Positions 22,593 through 32,427 of a DNA stretch of 64,000 bases are shown piece after piece (positions within the stretch are counted from its first letter, which is position 1; the number at the start of each line of letters is the position of its first letter). The DNA comes from Diphasiastrum complanatum. Taxonomy: Eukaryota > Streptophyta > Lycopodiopsida > Lycopodiales > Lycopodiaceae. Under the pieces are notes generated by a model. The model was not told the DNA's origin. It was given only the letters and a program-made list of their open reading frames with translations, and did no database searches. Where the stretch lies: contig MU832076.1 of assembly GCA_029204225.1 (NCBI GenBank), positions 1 through 64,000 of the forward strand, written 5' to 3'. The translations under genes were made by a program, and so were the position numbers.

Positions 22593-23543
22593 TTACTTGG
22601 TATGATAAGAAATGACCAGATACTTTGTTGCTGGTGTGAATCCACTTGTCAGACACTGTGACAATGTGTCATTATTCTTCTTGAAGGCCTGGAGCAGAAA
22701 ATTACTCAGCACCAACAACTCGTTTGATGAATCTCTTGCAATGTCAAATTGCAAGAGTGTTAGCCCGGACTCTATCACAGGATCACTGATAGAAGTCCGT
22801 CTGTCTTTGAGATCCAAGCAATCTAAAACTCTAAAATTAATACTAAAATCAAGTTCATCTAGTCTAAAACAAAAAGGAGTACCAATTTTATCTATAGCAT
22901 CCGATATGTCTTTCTCAAATCTAAGATACTCATCCGAATCTGTATATGTATAAAGAATTGGAGGAGGAGGAGGAGGTGGATGTGTAGTATCTACAAGAAT
23001 TAAAGCAATATCCAAAACAACTGTAGCTATATTTACAGCATTATCAACAACAGCGTTATCTACAATTGATTTTGGTTCAGGTTTCACAAAATTTGTGGTG
23101 TCTACGATCTTTGCTCTCTTTGGAGCTCTCTTGGAGGCACTCTGCTTCCTAGGATGCTTCGTAGGAAGATCAGTCCTATCTACAAGTGTTGGCCTGGGAG
23201 CAGAAGGCTGAGATACGTGCAACCTACAGAACCTATCCCTCATTCTCATCAAGATCTGAAAATCCTTGGGCATTATTGTGACTCTCTTGGAATGAATGGC
23301 AAGCAAAAATGAATCTCCAAAAAAAGGACTAAGGTAATATTCAGCAGCCTCCTGAAGGCACTGAAGAGCACTGGGTGTAAATCTGACCAGCTGTCCGAGA
23401 TCATTTCTTGTTATGTTTCGAACAGCACGGTAGAATGGAGCCCTTGGGATCAACAGCGCAGTTGATCTCTGGTACTTGCGTATCTCAGAGAGCCACCTAC
23501 TGCGGTTGCGCGTTCTATGTCTAGCAGGAGGGGTAATGGCCAC
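22593..23543 (-). CDS. Divergent histone H3-fold protein with C-terminal extension
   Basis: Residues 19-105 match histone H3: alpha-N EIRKYQRST, alpha-1 PFYRAVRNI, alpha-2 SALQCLQEAAEYYL, loop 2/alpha-3 HSKRVTIMPKDFQILMR. Loop 1 (TRNDLGQLVRF) is one residue longer than in canonical H3, a feature of centromeric H3 variants. LIPRAPF in place of LIRKLPF also recalls CENH3. The canonical ARTKQTARK tail is absent. After the fold comes a basic NLS-like stretch (KRAPKRAK, about 137-144), a proline run and a ~150-residue acidic/hydrophobic region I do not recognise; canonical H3 stops right after alpha-3. The start is unresolved: the first residues come from a GTG, and the nearest ATG (23606) is followed by TAG. 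A GTAAGA donor at 22596 suggests more exons. It is divergent with the gene at 23835, about 300 bp apart. Confidence 0.8.
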   Translation of the reverse strand: MAITPPARHRTRNRSRWLSEIRKYQRSTALLIPRAPFYRAVRNITRNDLGQLVRFTPSALQCLQEAAEYYLSPFFGDSFLLAIHSKRVTIMPKDFQILMRMRDRFCRLHVSQPSAPRPTLVDRTDLPTKHPRKQSASKRAPKRAKIVDTTNFVKPEPKSIVDNAVVDNAVNIATVVLDIALILVDTTHPPPPPPPILYTYTDSDEYLRFEKDISDAIDKIGTPFCFRLDELDFSINFRVLDCLDLKDRRTSISDPVIESGLTLLQFDIARDSSNELLVLSNFLLQAFKKNNDTLSQCLTSGFTPATKYLVISYHTK

Positions 23544-23834
23544 CGCAGGGGCTGAGGATGAGCCAAGAGAGAAGAAGTCCCTCCTGGTCTACTTTCTCCT
23601 ATCCATGGATGTGTACTACGCAATAGCAAACTTGCGCGCGACGGGGAGGATGAGAATAGAAGGGTGACAAAAATCTCACAGAGGACCGATATGTACGGAA
23701 GGAATGTATGGTATATCGGACCTGTGCGAGTTGAATATAACAGAAAGATATTAGTTCTGAAGAAACGCGCACAAGTGTGATACAGGGGGACACGTAGGCA
23801 GGTGTATCAGACCTGTGCGCATGAAAGGCGGTAG

Positions 23835-25000
23835 GTGGAAATTCGAGTGTGTGTACTTTTTTTGTTAGTTCAGATCCCAGATGATGATGAAATTTTTGTT
23901 GCTGACCCTCCCTTTTCATCATCCTCCATTCAGTCAGCTATTAAGGACATCAGTCACTTTCTTATCGACACTCCTGATAAGGAAAGTGACTTTATAAATA
24001 TAAATACTGATTCTCTACGGGATTCATTTATTGGCCAAAATACATCTGCTGATGAATCCAACCCTACAAAGGATTCTAAATGTCTATTCAATTTGTCTGT
24101 ATATTATATTAATGACGATGTATATTTTACTACTGCTGATTTATGTAAGTTTTTTGACTATCGTGAAGAAGAGGTTCTATGTTTATTATCCGGCACAATT
24201 TCCGAATTCTCCAGCTTCGTAGATTTTGAAACATATGATCTTGTTGCTGGTATTGATTTTGATGATGAGGAGGGAATTATGACTGCTGAAGAATGCTTGA
24301 ATAAGACTTTCTCAAATATAACTGAGGATGGGCGAGGCAGACCATCCGATGAAGAATTCACGGCATTTCAATCCCATATGGGCTTCCCTCGTCCATCATT
24401 ATTGCATTTCACAGATGATTCCAGTTCAGTACGTGGTCATTATATTGATCATCCTGATCTGGTTGCTGCTGAAGATGAAGAATGTGTACGTGTTTAAACT
24501 TCCTTGCATTACGATATTTCTAATCATTGAATGTGTTTTTGCTAACAAATTTCCTATTGTAGGATGCTCTCATAATAGATGATTTTGCTGCGAGACGAGG
24601 TGGTTTCAGACAACATGCATCATCTTTCCAGAGGGATAGTGGACCTGGCCACTATCTTAGGCATTTCCTGAAGAATGAGATCTGTATTGCTCATTCCACG
24701 CTGAGCCCGGTCGAGGAGACTCTTATGATGGCAGTTAAAGCCTTATCATTTTACCTAGGAGGACATAAATTTGTAAAGACAAATAAGATCATTTTTGTCA
24801 AAAGATCTTATGTTTTGAACATTTTAGGCTTTACTGATGGGAATGTTCCTTTAAGGAGCTCCCATTATTCATTGTATTCCACTTATATTGAGCTTAGTGG
24901 AAATAAGAATAATGCACATCTATTAGATGCATACGCTAGCAGAGAATTTCTTCATGACAATACTGCCATAGAATCTGACACAAGATCTGATGATGAATAG
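23835..25000 (+). CDS. Unrecognised acidic protein, two exons
   Basis: Exon ~23877-24485 and exon 24563-25000 flank a 77-bp GT-AG intron (24486-24562, GTACGT...TTGTAG), joining EDEEC to DALIIDDF in frame. The 5' end is unclear: there is no ATG in frame, and the coding part may begin after an acceptor near 23876 (IPDDDEIFVADPPF). The protein is acidic and serine-rich. It holds NDDVYFTTADLCKFFDY (about 95-111), which looks like a small winged or KilA-N-like DNA-binding element, and a C-terminal IIFVKRSYVLNILGFTDG. That DNA-binding idea is a guess. It ends ESDTRSDDE and stop. It shares an upstream region with the H3-fold gene. Confidence 0.6.
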
Positions 25001-26561
25001 TTGACACTTTGTATTTTGGTATAATACAATCAATACATTTACATTGAGTATTTCTTCTTTCTTGTTCAATGAATTTGCAAAGCGATTCTGAACATGTCAT
25101 GATTTGATGATAATGATGATCTTGCACTCAACAATCATCTAATTTTCTCTTTCTGTATGAACTTGCATGCTTTTCTAAACTTGTTGTATTGTGTGGACTT
25201 TGTTATATGTCAAATTTGAATTTTGCGGTAGAACCACTGAAACAATTGACAAATGTAGTTTCGGTTTTCATTGGTTCCTCCATGTTGTGTATTTCGATGA
25301 AATGCTGCTTGTGCTTGCCAATGTGGCTTCTCCATCCCTTGTGATGACCATACACTCAAGCTTCCATATGTATTTGCAAAAAATGTTGTATGATCTCTTA
25401 GTATGTGATGCATATGTCAAAATCATAATGTTAGTCTTATGTTTGGATCTAAATATATATTTAAATTTGAAAGCATTTTAAGAATTTAATACTAACCATG
25501 TAATGAGTGATGTGATCATCTCCCCATGCTTTTGATACTGCATTAACAAACTCGACACAAGTCCTTTGGACAGCTTGCTTATCAATATCAGAGTATTTTT
25601 TTTCTTAAAATAGCAATCATACTATCAAGCTTTTTCCATACATCAACTTTTAGTACTCTGATTTTGTCGTCTTTCTCGAAGTCCTGAGTAGCAGCAATAA
25701 TATCTGTCCAGACTGAGTGTTGAATATTAGAAGCCCTACCAGTACGATTTGATAGGAAATGACGTGCTTTTGCTCCTCCTATGTTGGCTTAGTTGGCATG
25801 TTCCCATTCTTTCCTGAAAGCTTTTCATCTTTTTGAATTTTGACATGTCCTTTATGGAGTCTTGATTTTGATAAAACATCTTCTAATCGAGAGATAACTT
25901 CCTTTGCTAATGATGCTGGCTTAGTATTCCAAGCAAAAACTATATGAAGATAAATGATCTTTTCTATTAATCTAACTTCTGCACGAAGAGTGCAAACATG
26001 CACATTTTGTAAGGGGATAGGCAGCACAGGCTTCCAGTTTGGATCTGCATATTCTCTAGTAATTACTGTGCTCCTAGTTACATCTTTTGCCATTTTCATA
26101 CAGTACAAACAAGGGTGTTTTGATGTAGCACCGTGAGATACATTATACATACATTTTAATGTTTTCAAATCACCTGCTAAGTGCCATTCAACATTGAAGT
26201 CTCCAACTCCTAGAACATTGAGAAGTCCTCCATCCATATGGTCCTTGATGATCCTAGGATAAGATGTCCTTGAGAATATCCATGATAATATATCATTATT
26301 CTCTTTTAGAACTTGTCCAAAAAAATTAATCAGACTTAATTTACAATGCATTAATACTATTTAATGAATGTAATGTAATAATGAGGCTAGTTACCTGAAA
26401 CACTGCCAACCACCATATATCATTTTCTGGCTGGACACTAAATCTGAAATCTTCTTGGTTCTCTGTTTGTGATAGAGCACCATTCATGAGAGTTATACTA
26501 ACCCTCTCCATCTTCTGCCCTTTCACAATTTCTGACTCATCTAATTTAAGTACTATGATTA

Positions 26562-26566
26562 TTTTG
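26562..26566. repeat. Target site duplication TTTTG (left), copia A
   Basis: TTTTG at 26562-26566 is repeated at 32428-32432 on the other side of the element. Deleting one copy plus the element restores an open minus-strand frame through the junction. Confidence 0.97.
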
Positions 26567-27219
26567 TGTGAAAAATTGTCAACTAGTAGTATTTTCCTAA
26601 CTTGAGATTTTGTAGGCCTATGGCCAAATAAAAGTTAGAGATAGGTTCATACATGTATGTAGAGGCCCAAAGTATGTGTACACTACTTTTGAGGTCACAT
26701 TAATTAGAGGAGGTCGAGTGTGGAGCTCTTCTATTGGCTCATAATTTGGTGCATTCCTATTTGACCAAATTTCTAGGTATATGGGTGAATCCTATTGGAC
26801 CCCAATTTTAGCCTATCATAAGACAAGTGGCCAAGAGGCACTATGGCTGCTATAAATAGCCATCTCCACGAGTATGTACACATCTCATTTTCATTCTATT
26901 GAATGAATGTTATGCTCTTTGAAGGTCCATCTTCTTCTCTCTCACTTTTTTGTTCATATCTTGCATTCTAGCCACTAGAATTGTGATTTCTTTGTTGCTA
27001 TGGCTTCACACGTGTGAAATGCAGGTTGTAGGCTCTGAAGTACGGACAGGGACAGCAAGTTTCTGTTTGTGGAAGCTTATGATCAGATTTTGATGTTTAG
27101 TTGATGTTTAGTATGCTTAACATCACAATTTCTATCATTTTTTCAATCTAGATGTGCATAACTTCCATGGCCAAGATCTTTATGAAACTTTAGCATCTTT
27201 TGGATCTGAGTTTTTCACA
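26567..27219 (+). repeat. 5' LTR of copia A
   Basis: 653 bp, TG...CA. A TATA box TATAAATAG at 26851-26859 places the likely transcription start near 26880. A 14-bp perfect dyad TTCACACGTGTGAA lies at 27005-27018, in the part that would be transcribed. It is offset by exactly 5208 bp from the 3' LTR. Confidence 0.98.
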
Positions 27220-27231
27220 TGGTATCAGAGC
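27220..27231 (+). other. Primer-binding site of copia A
   Basis: TGGTATCAGAGC, complementary to the 3' end of initiator tRNA-Met, begins directly after the LTR, the usual arrangement in plant copia elements. Confidence 0.93.
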
Positions 27232-27828
27232 ATTAGGCGGCCAAATGTGCAGGTTTTGCCAGATTTAGAAGAGATTTGTGGGCGAGTTTGCTTTTGTAGC
27301 ATTCCAATCAAGTTTCTAGCTAAAAATCTTGTTGATTTATGTGTAGAAATTGGATCTTTGTGATCAAAACATCATTTGTATGCATTTCAATTGAAGTAGG
27401 GCGAATTCCCTCTGTACTTATCAGAATAAGGAGACAAAAATTGTTTTGGAAAGAGGGAGATGCAAGATCCAACAAGATCCTATTAGTTTTCCATTCTAGC
27501 ATATAGTTTTTTGATTCAATTTCTTGCTTCTTCATGTCAAAAACTTCAAAATTGATGTAACCCTCTGATTTTCAGTTTGCTGAATGATTCAAGAGTGTAT
27601 TTCAATCTTAGGAGTGAGGGAAAAGCAAGTATATTGAGGTTTGGTCTTGGTTTGATCAAGAAATCATAAAACTAGTGGCTAAAATTAAGGAAAAAGTGAG
27701 GAAAAGAGAGAAAAAGTAAGGTTTTAGGTTCCAAATCTTTGTGATTTCTTCTTGTGTTTCATTTGTTGATTCAAGAGAGTGCTTAGTGCATTGGAACAGG
27801 TCAAAGATCAGAGATCAATCATTGCAAC

Positions 27829-30800
27829 ATGGCTACAAATGGAGGCTACATGTTGGAAAGCAATGATAGGCTTACCTCCCTCAACTATTCTACTTGGAAA
27901 GTAAGGATGGAGTCTTTGCTTGAGATGAATGAGTTGATGGATATTGTTGTAGGTGTGGAGGAGAGACCTTTGGCACCTCAAGAACAATTGAGGTATGACA
28001 AGAGGGCAAAGAAAGCCCTTCACATGATCAAGATGAATGTGACAAATGAGCTTATCAAAGAGGTTGGTAAGTGCACATCATCTAGTGAAGCTTGGGAAGC
28101 CTTGAAGAAGGTTTATGAATCCAAGTCTACTTCTAGAGTGTTGACTTTAAGAAGGCAAATCTTTTCTTGTATGCAAAAGAAGAGTGAGAATGGACATGCT
28201 TTTGTTTTGAGAGTTAAAGCATTGAATGATGAGTTAGCATGCATTAATGATGGCATAAATAATGAGGAGCTTGTTCAAGTGATTCTCAATGGCTTGTTGG
28301 ATGATCATGCTAATCTTGTTCAAAGTTATGCTATCCAAAAATGTTTACCAAGTGTTGGAGACTTGCAAGAGGTCTTGTTGGCTGAAGAATTCAGGTTGCA
28401 AGCAAGAGTGGGAGCATCTTCTACATCTCAAGGAGGAGAAGAGGAGGCAATGTTCTCTAAAGGCAAGTTCAAGGGCAAAGGTAAAAGCAATTGGTCTAAA
28501 GGGCAAGACCAAGGTGAGCACTCTACTTTTGGCAAAAAGAAGGATAGATCTAAGCTAAAATGTTTCTATTGTGGAGTCAAAGGGCATTTTGCTAGTGATT
28601 GTTTTAAGAAAAAGAGGGATCAAGGGGAAAAGCAAACCAATCTAACTATTGATGAGGGTGGGGATGAGCTTCTTTCAAATGATGCTTTTGTTATGTCATC
28701 TTGCTTGTTGGCTAATCATGGAGACATTGATCCTTGGTGGATTGATAGTGGAGCCACTTCTCATATGACATATCATAAAGAGTATTTTTCATCTTTAATG
28801 GCATTTGATGGTGATAGGAAGGTAATCTATACCGCAAATGATGGTGAGTGTGCAATCAAGGGGATTGGCACAATTCCTATTTCACTTTCTACAAATAGGA
28901 ATATAGAATTGAAAGATGTTTTGCTCATTCCATCCATTACCAAGAACTTACTTAGTGTAAGCCAAATGCTTGACAAAGGATTCAAAGTTGAGTTTGATGG
29001 TGATGCTTGCTTGATCAAAAAGGGGTGTAGTATCATTGCAAAAGGGAAAAGGCAAGGGAAATTGTTCAAGCTTGATGCATGTGTTGTTGCTAACCAAGTT
29101 GGATGCATGGCAAATGAACAAATGTCAATTCAAGAGGTATGGCATAAAAGGATGGGACATCTCAACTACAAGGCCTTGGAGGTAATAGCCAAAAAGGAGG
29201 TAGTAAGGGGACTTCCCAAGTCTCTTACTTGCTTGAATCATGTTTGTGAAGAATGTGCTTTGTCTAAATCACATAGATTGCCATATACTAGATCTATATC
29301 TAGATCTAAGATGCCTTTTTCTCTCTTGCATTCGGATATTCATGGTGTTACTACAATTAGCAATGGAGGTGCTAAGATGTATGTAACTTTCATTGATGAT
29401 TTTAGTAGATTTTGTTGGGTTTATCTACTAAAGAGCAAGGATGAGGTGTTTGATGTGTTTGTCAAGTTCAAAGTTGCTATTGAGACTCAATTTACAACCA
29501 AAATCAAATGCTTGAGGAGCGACAATGGTGGTGAATACATTTCTAACAAATTCAAAGCCTTTTGCGATGAGCATGGGATCAAGAGGGAGTACACATGTCC
29601 AAGAACACCACAACAAAATGGAGTGGCCGAGAGGAAGAATAGAACCTTGTGTGAGAGTGCAAAGGCAATGAGATTGAATGCTAATCTTCCTAAACCTTTT
29701 TGGAGTGATGCTTTGTTGTGTGCAAATTTCCTATGCAATAGATGGCCAAGTGTTGTATTGGAAGGAAAAACCCCTTTTGAAGCTTTGTTTGGTACGAAGC
29801 CTAATGTCAAGTTTCTAAGAACTTTTGGATGCATTTGCTACTTCAACATTACTCTTGATGATAGAACTAAGGAGGATCCATCTTCAAGAAAGGGCATTTT
29901 TGTTGGTTATAGTGAAGTAAGCAAAGCATATAGGATTTATGTTCCTTCAATCAAGAAAGTGTTCACAAGTAGGGATGTCATTTTTGATGAAGGTAACATT
30001 CCAAAAGTTGTTTCAAGTGATGATGGTGTTGTTGCAACTAATGTGCTTGATGACAATGGAGTTGATGACACATTGGATGTGGATGTTGAAGAAGCCTCTT
30101 CAAGTCAAATTCCAAGGAGAACTCCAAGGCATAAAGTGAAACCCTCAAGGCTCACTTATGATGGCAAAGGTAAGCAAGTGGTGGATGGATCCAACTATGC
30201 TTTCCTAACTTCTTTTGATGTACCTTCATGTGTAGATGAAGCAAGGCAAGAAGAGGAATGGATCCAAGCAATGGATCTTGAGTTTGAAGCACTTATGAAG
30301 AACAACACATGGAGATTGGTGGAGCTTCCAAAGGGCAAAAGTGCAATTGGATGCAAATGGATCTTCAAGGTAAAGACAAATCAAGATGGATCTATCAACA
30401 AGTTGAAGGCAAGGTTGGTGGCTAAAGGTTATGCTCAAGAGCATGGCATTGACTATGAGGAAACCTTTGCACCCGTGGCAAAGATGGTGAGCATAAGAGT
30501 AATCATTTCCCTTGCAACTCTTTATGGATGGGATCTTTGGCAATTAGACATTTCTAATGCTTTCTTGAATGGTGATCTTGAAGAGGAAGTCTACATGGAG
30601 CAACCCGAGAGCTATGTTTCTCATAGCAAGCCTAATCATGTGTGTTTTCTACAAAAAAGTTTGTATGGTCTTAAGCAAGCACCAAGGAGTTGGTATGCTA
30701 GGCTTAACTCTTTTCTACTTTCTCAAAACTTCACTATGAGTGAGTATGATCATTCACTTTACTTTAGAATTAGTGCTAATGATGTTACAATCCTTCTAAT

Positions 30801-31779
30801 TTATGTGGATGACATTATTTTAAGTGGAGGGAACAAGGAAGATATAGAAGATATCAAGAAAGCACTAAAAAAGGAATTTGAAGTGCATGATCTTGGTCTT
30901 TTGAGCTATATCTTAGGAATAGAAGTAATTAGAACTTCTCAAATCACTTTTATTTCACAAGAGAAGTATGCTATTTCTATTCTCAATAGATTTCATATGG
31001 TAGATGCAAATCCTATTGATACACCTATGGAATCACATGTAAAGCTAACTATAAGAGGTAATGAAAGATCCTTCGAGGACATTACTCTCTATAGGAAGCT
31101 AATAGGTTCTCTTATATATCTAACCATCACAAGACCTGATTTATCTTATTGTGTTGGTAAATTAAGCCAATTCATGCAAGATCCTAGCATAGAACATTGG
31201 AAACTAGGAAAGAGGATCTTGAGATACATCTCGGGAACAAAAGATTTTGGCATTGTTTATAGAGGCTCATCACCTAACTTATTTGGTTTTTCAGATTCAG
31301 ATTTTGCAGGAGACCTTATGGATAGAAAATCCATAAATGCACATGCTATTTTCATAGGTGATGGAGCTATCTCATGGATGTCGAAGAAACAAGCAACTAT
31401 ATCACTTTCTTCTAGTGAGGCCGAGTACAAAGCTTTGACATCATGCACAAAGGAGATGGTGTGGATCAAGAGGATGATTATGGAGCTTCATTTGCTGGAT
31501 TTTTCAGAGAGTCCAATCATCTTTTGTGACAACCTTTCAGCCCAAAGTCTAGCAAGCAATCCGGTTTTCCATGCAAGGAGCAAACATATCGAGGTGGCTT
31601 ACCATTTTGTGAGAGAACAAGTGTTGGCAAAAGAGATCAAGCTTGAACATGTCCCATCAAAGGAATGTGTGGCTGATATCTTTACCAAAGCATTGGGAAA
31701 GGACTTATTTTTCAAGCATAGAACAAGTCTTGGTGTACTTTCTAAATCTATGCTAAAACTAGTTGAAGAGGGAGTGTGA
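27829..31779 (+). CDS. gag-pol: Copia A gag-pol polyprotein, intact
   Basis: 1316 residues in one frame, starting at ATG 27829. Gag (about 1-230) is followed by a CCHC zinc knuckle CFYCGVKGHFASDC (245-258). The aspartic protease has DSG at 306-308. The pre-integrase zinc motif uses H439, H444, C473 and C476. The integrase catalytic triad is D503, D565 and E601, spacing D-61-D-35-E. The reverse transcriptase has YVDD at 992-995. RNase H lies after about 1140 (SKKQATISLSSSEAEY, then CDNLSAQSLA) and the polyprotein ends ...KLVEEGV. Domain order gag-PR-INT-RT-RH is diagnostic of Ty1/copia. The stop overlaps the start of the 3' LTR (31775). No catalytic residue is missing. Confidence 0.97.
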   Translation: MATNGGYMLESNDRLTSLNYSTWKVRMESLLEMNELMDIVVGVEERPLAPQEQLRYDKRAKKALHMIKMNVTNELIKEVGKCTSSSEAWEALKKVYESKSTSRVLTLRRQIFSCMQKKSENGHAFVLRVKALNDELACINDGINNEELVQVILNGLLDDHANLVQSYAIQKCLPSVGDLQEVLLAEEFRLQARVGASSTSQGGEEEAMFSKGKFKGKGKSNWSKGQDQGEHSTFGKKKDRSKLKCFYCGVKGHFASDCFKKKRDQGEKQTNLTIDEGGDELLSNDAFVMSSCLLANHGDIDPWWIDSGATSHMTYHKEYFSSLMAFDGDRKVIYTANDGECAIKGIGTIPISLSTNRNIELKDVLLIPSITKNLLSVSQMLDKGFKVEFDGDACLIKKGCSIIAKGKRQGKLFKLDACVVANQVGCMANEQMSIQEVWHKRMGHLNYKALEVIAKKEVVRGLPKSLTCLNHVCEECALSKSHRLPYTRSISRSKMPFSLLHSDIHGVTTISNGGAKMYVTFIDDFSRFCWVYLLKSKDEVFDVFVKFKVAIETQFTTKIKCLRSDNGGEYISNKFKAFCDEHGIKREYTCPRTPQQNGVAERKNRTLCESAKAMRLNANLPKPFWSDALLCANFLCNRWPSVVLEGKTPFEALFGTKPNVKFLRTFGCICYFNITLDDRTKEDPSSRKGIFVGYSEVSKAYRIYVPSIKKVFTSRDVIFDEGNIPKVVSSDDGVVATNVLDDNGVDDTLDVDVEEASSSQIPRRTPRHKVKPSRLTYDGKGKQVVDGSNYAFLTSFDVPSCVDEARQEEEWIQAMDLEFEALMKNNTWRLVELPKGKSAIGCKWIFKVKTNQDGSINKLKARLVAKGYAQEHGIDYEETFAPVAKMVSIRVIISLATLYGWDLWQLDISNAFLNGDLEEEVYMEQPESYVSHSKPNHVCFLQKSLYGLKQAPRSWYARLNSFLLSQNFTMSEYDHSLYFRISANDVTILLIYVDDIILSGGNKEDIEDIKKALKKEFEVHDLGLLSYILGIEVIRTSQITFISQEKYAISILNRFHMVDANPIDTPMESHVKLTIRGNERSFEDITLYRKLIGSLIYLTITRPDLSYCVGKLSQFMQDPSIEHWKLGKRILRYISGTKDFGIVYRGSSPNLFGFSDSDFAGDLMDRKSINAHAIFIGDGAISWMSKKQATISLSSSEAEYKALTSCTKEMVWIKRMIMELHLLDFSESPIIFCDNLSAQSLASNPVFHARSKHIEVAYHFVREQVLAKEIKLEHVPSKECVADIFTKALGKDLFFKHRTSLGVLSKSMLKLVEEGV

Positions 31780-32427
31780 AAAATTGTCAACTAGTAGTAT
31801 TTTCCTAACTTGAGATTTTGTAGGCCTATGGCCAAATAAAAGTTAGAGATAGGTTCATACATGTATGTAGAGGCCCAAAGTATGTGTACACTACTTTTGA
31901 GGTCACATTAATTAGAGGAGGTCGAGTGTGGAGCTCTTCTATTGGCTCATAATTTGGTGCATTCCTATTTGACCAAATTTCTAGGTATATGGGTGAATCC
32001 TATTGGACCCCAATTTTAGCCTATCATAAGACAAGTGGCCAAGAGGCACTATGGCTGCTATAAATAGCCATCTCCACGAGTATGTACACATCTCATTTTC
32101 ATTCTATTGAATGAATGTTATGCTCTTTGAAGGTCCATCTTCTTCTCTCTCACTTTTTTGTTCATATCTTGCATTCTAGCCACTAGAATTGTGATTTCTT
32201 TGTTGCTATGGCTTCACACGTGTGAAATGCAGGTTGTAGGCTCTGAAGTACGGACAGGGACAGCAAGTTTCTGTTTGTGGAAGCTTATGATCAGATTTTG
32301 ATGTTTAGTTGATGTTTAGTATGCTTAACATCACAATTTCTATCATTTTTTCAATCTAGATGTGCATAACTTCCATGGCCAAGATCTTTATGAAACTTTA
32401 GCATCTTTTGGATCTGAGTTTTTCACA
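31775..32427 (+). repeat. 3' LTR of copia A
   Basis: 653 bp, apparently identical to the 5' LTR by eye. It is preceded by the polypurine tract AGAGGGAG (31767-31774) and followed by the TTTTG duplication. Confidence 0.98.

Larger units (their letters stand above)
26567..32427 (+). mobile_element. Copia A: complete Ty1/copia retrotransposon, 5861 bp
   Basis: Two 653-bp LTRs (26567-27219, 31775-32427) with TGTGAAAAA/TTTTTCACA ends, a 5-bp target duplication, a primer site at 27220 and a purine tract AGAGGGAG at 31767-31774. A single uninterrupted gag-pol frame of 1316 codons lies between. Reading the two LTRs side by side I found no difference. With everything intact, this element should be very young and possibly still active. 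It landed in an exon of the transposase-like gene, in opposite orientation. Confidence 0.98.
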
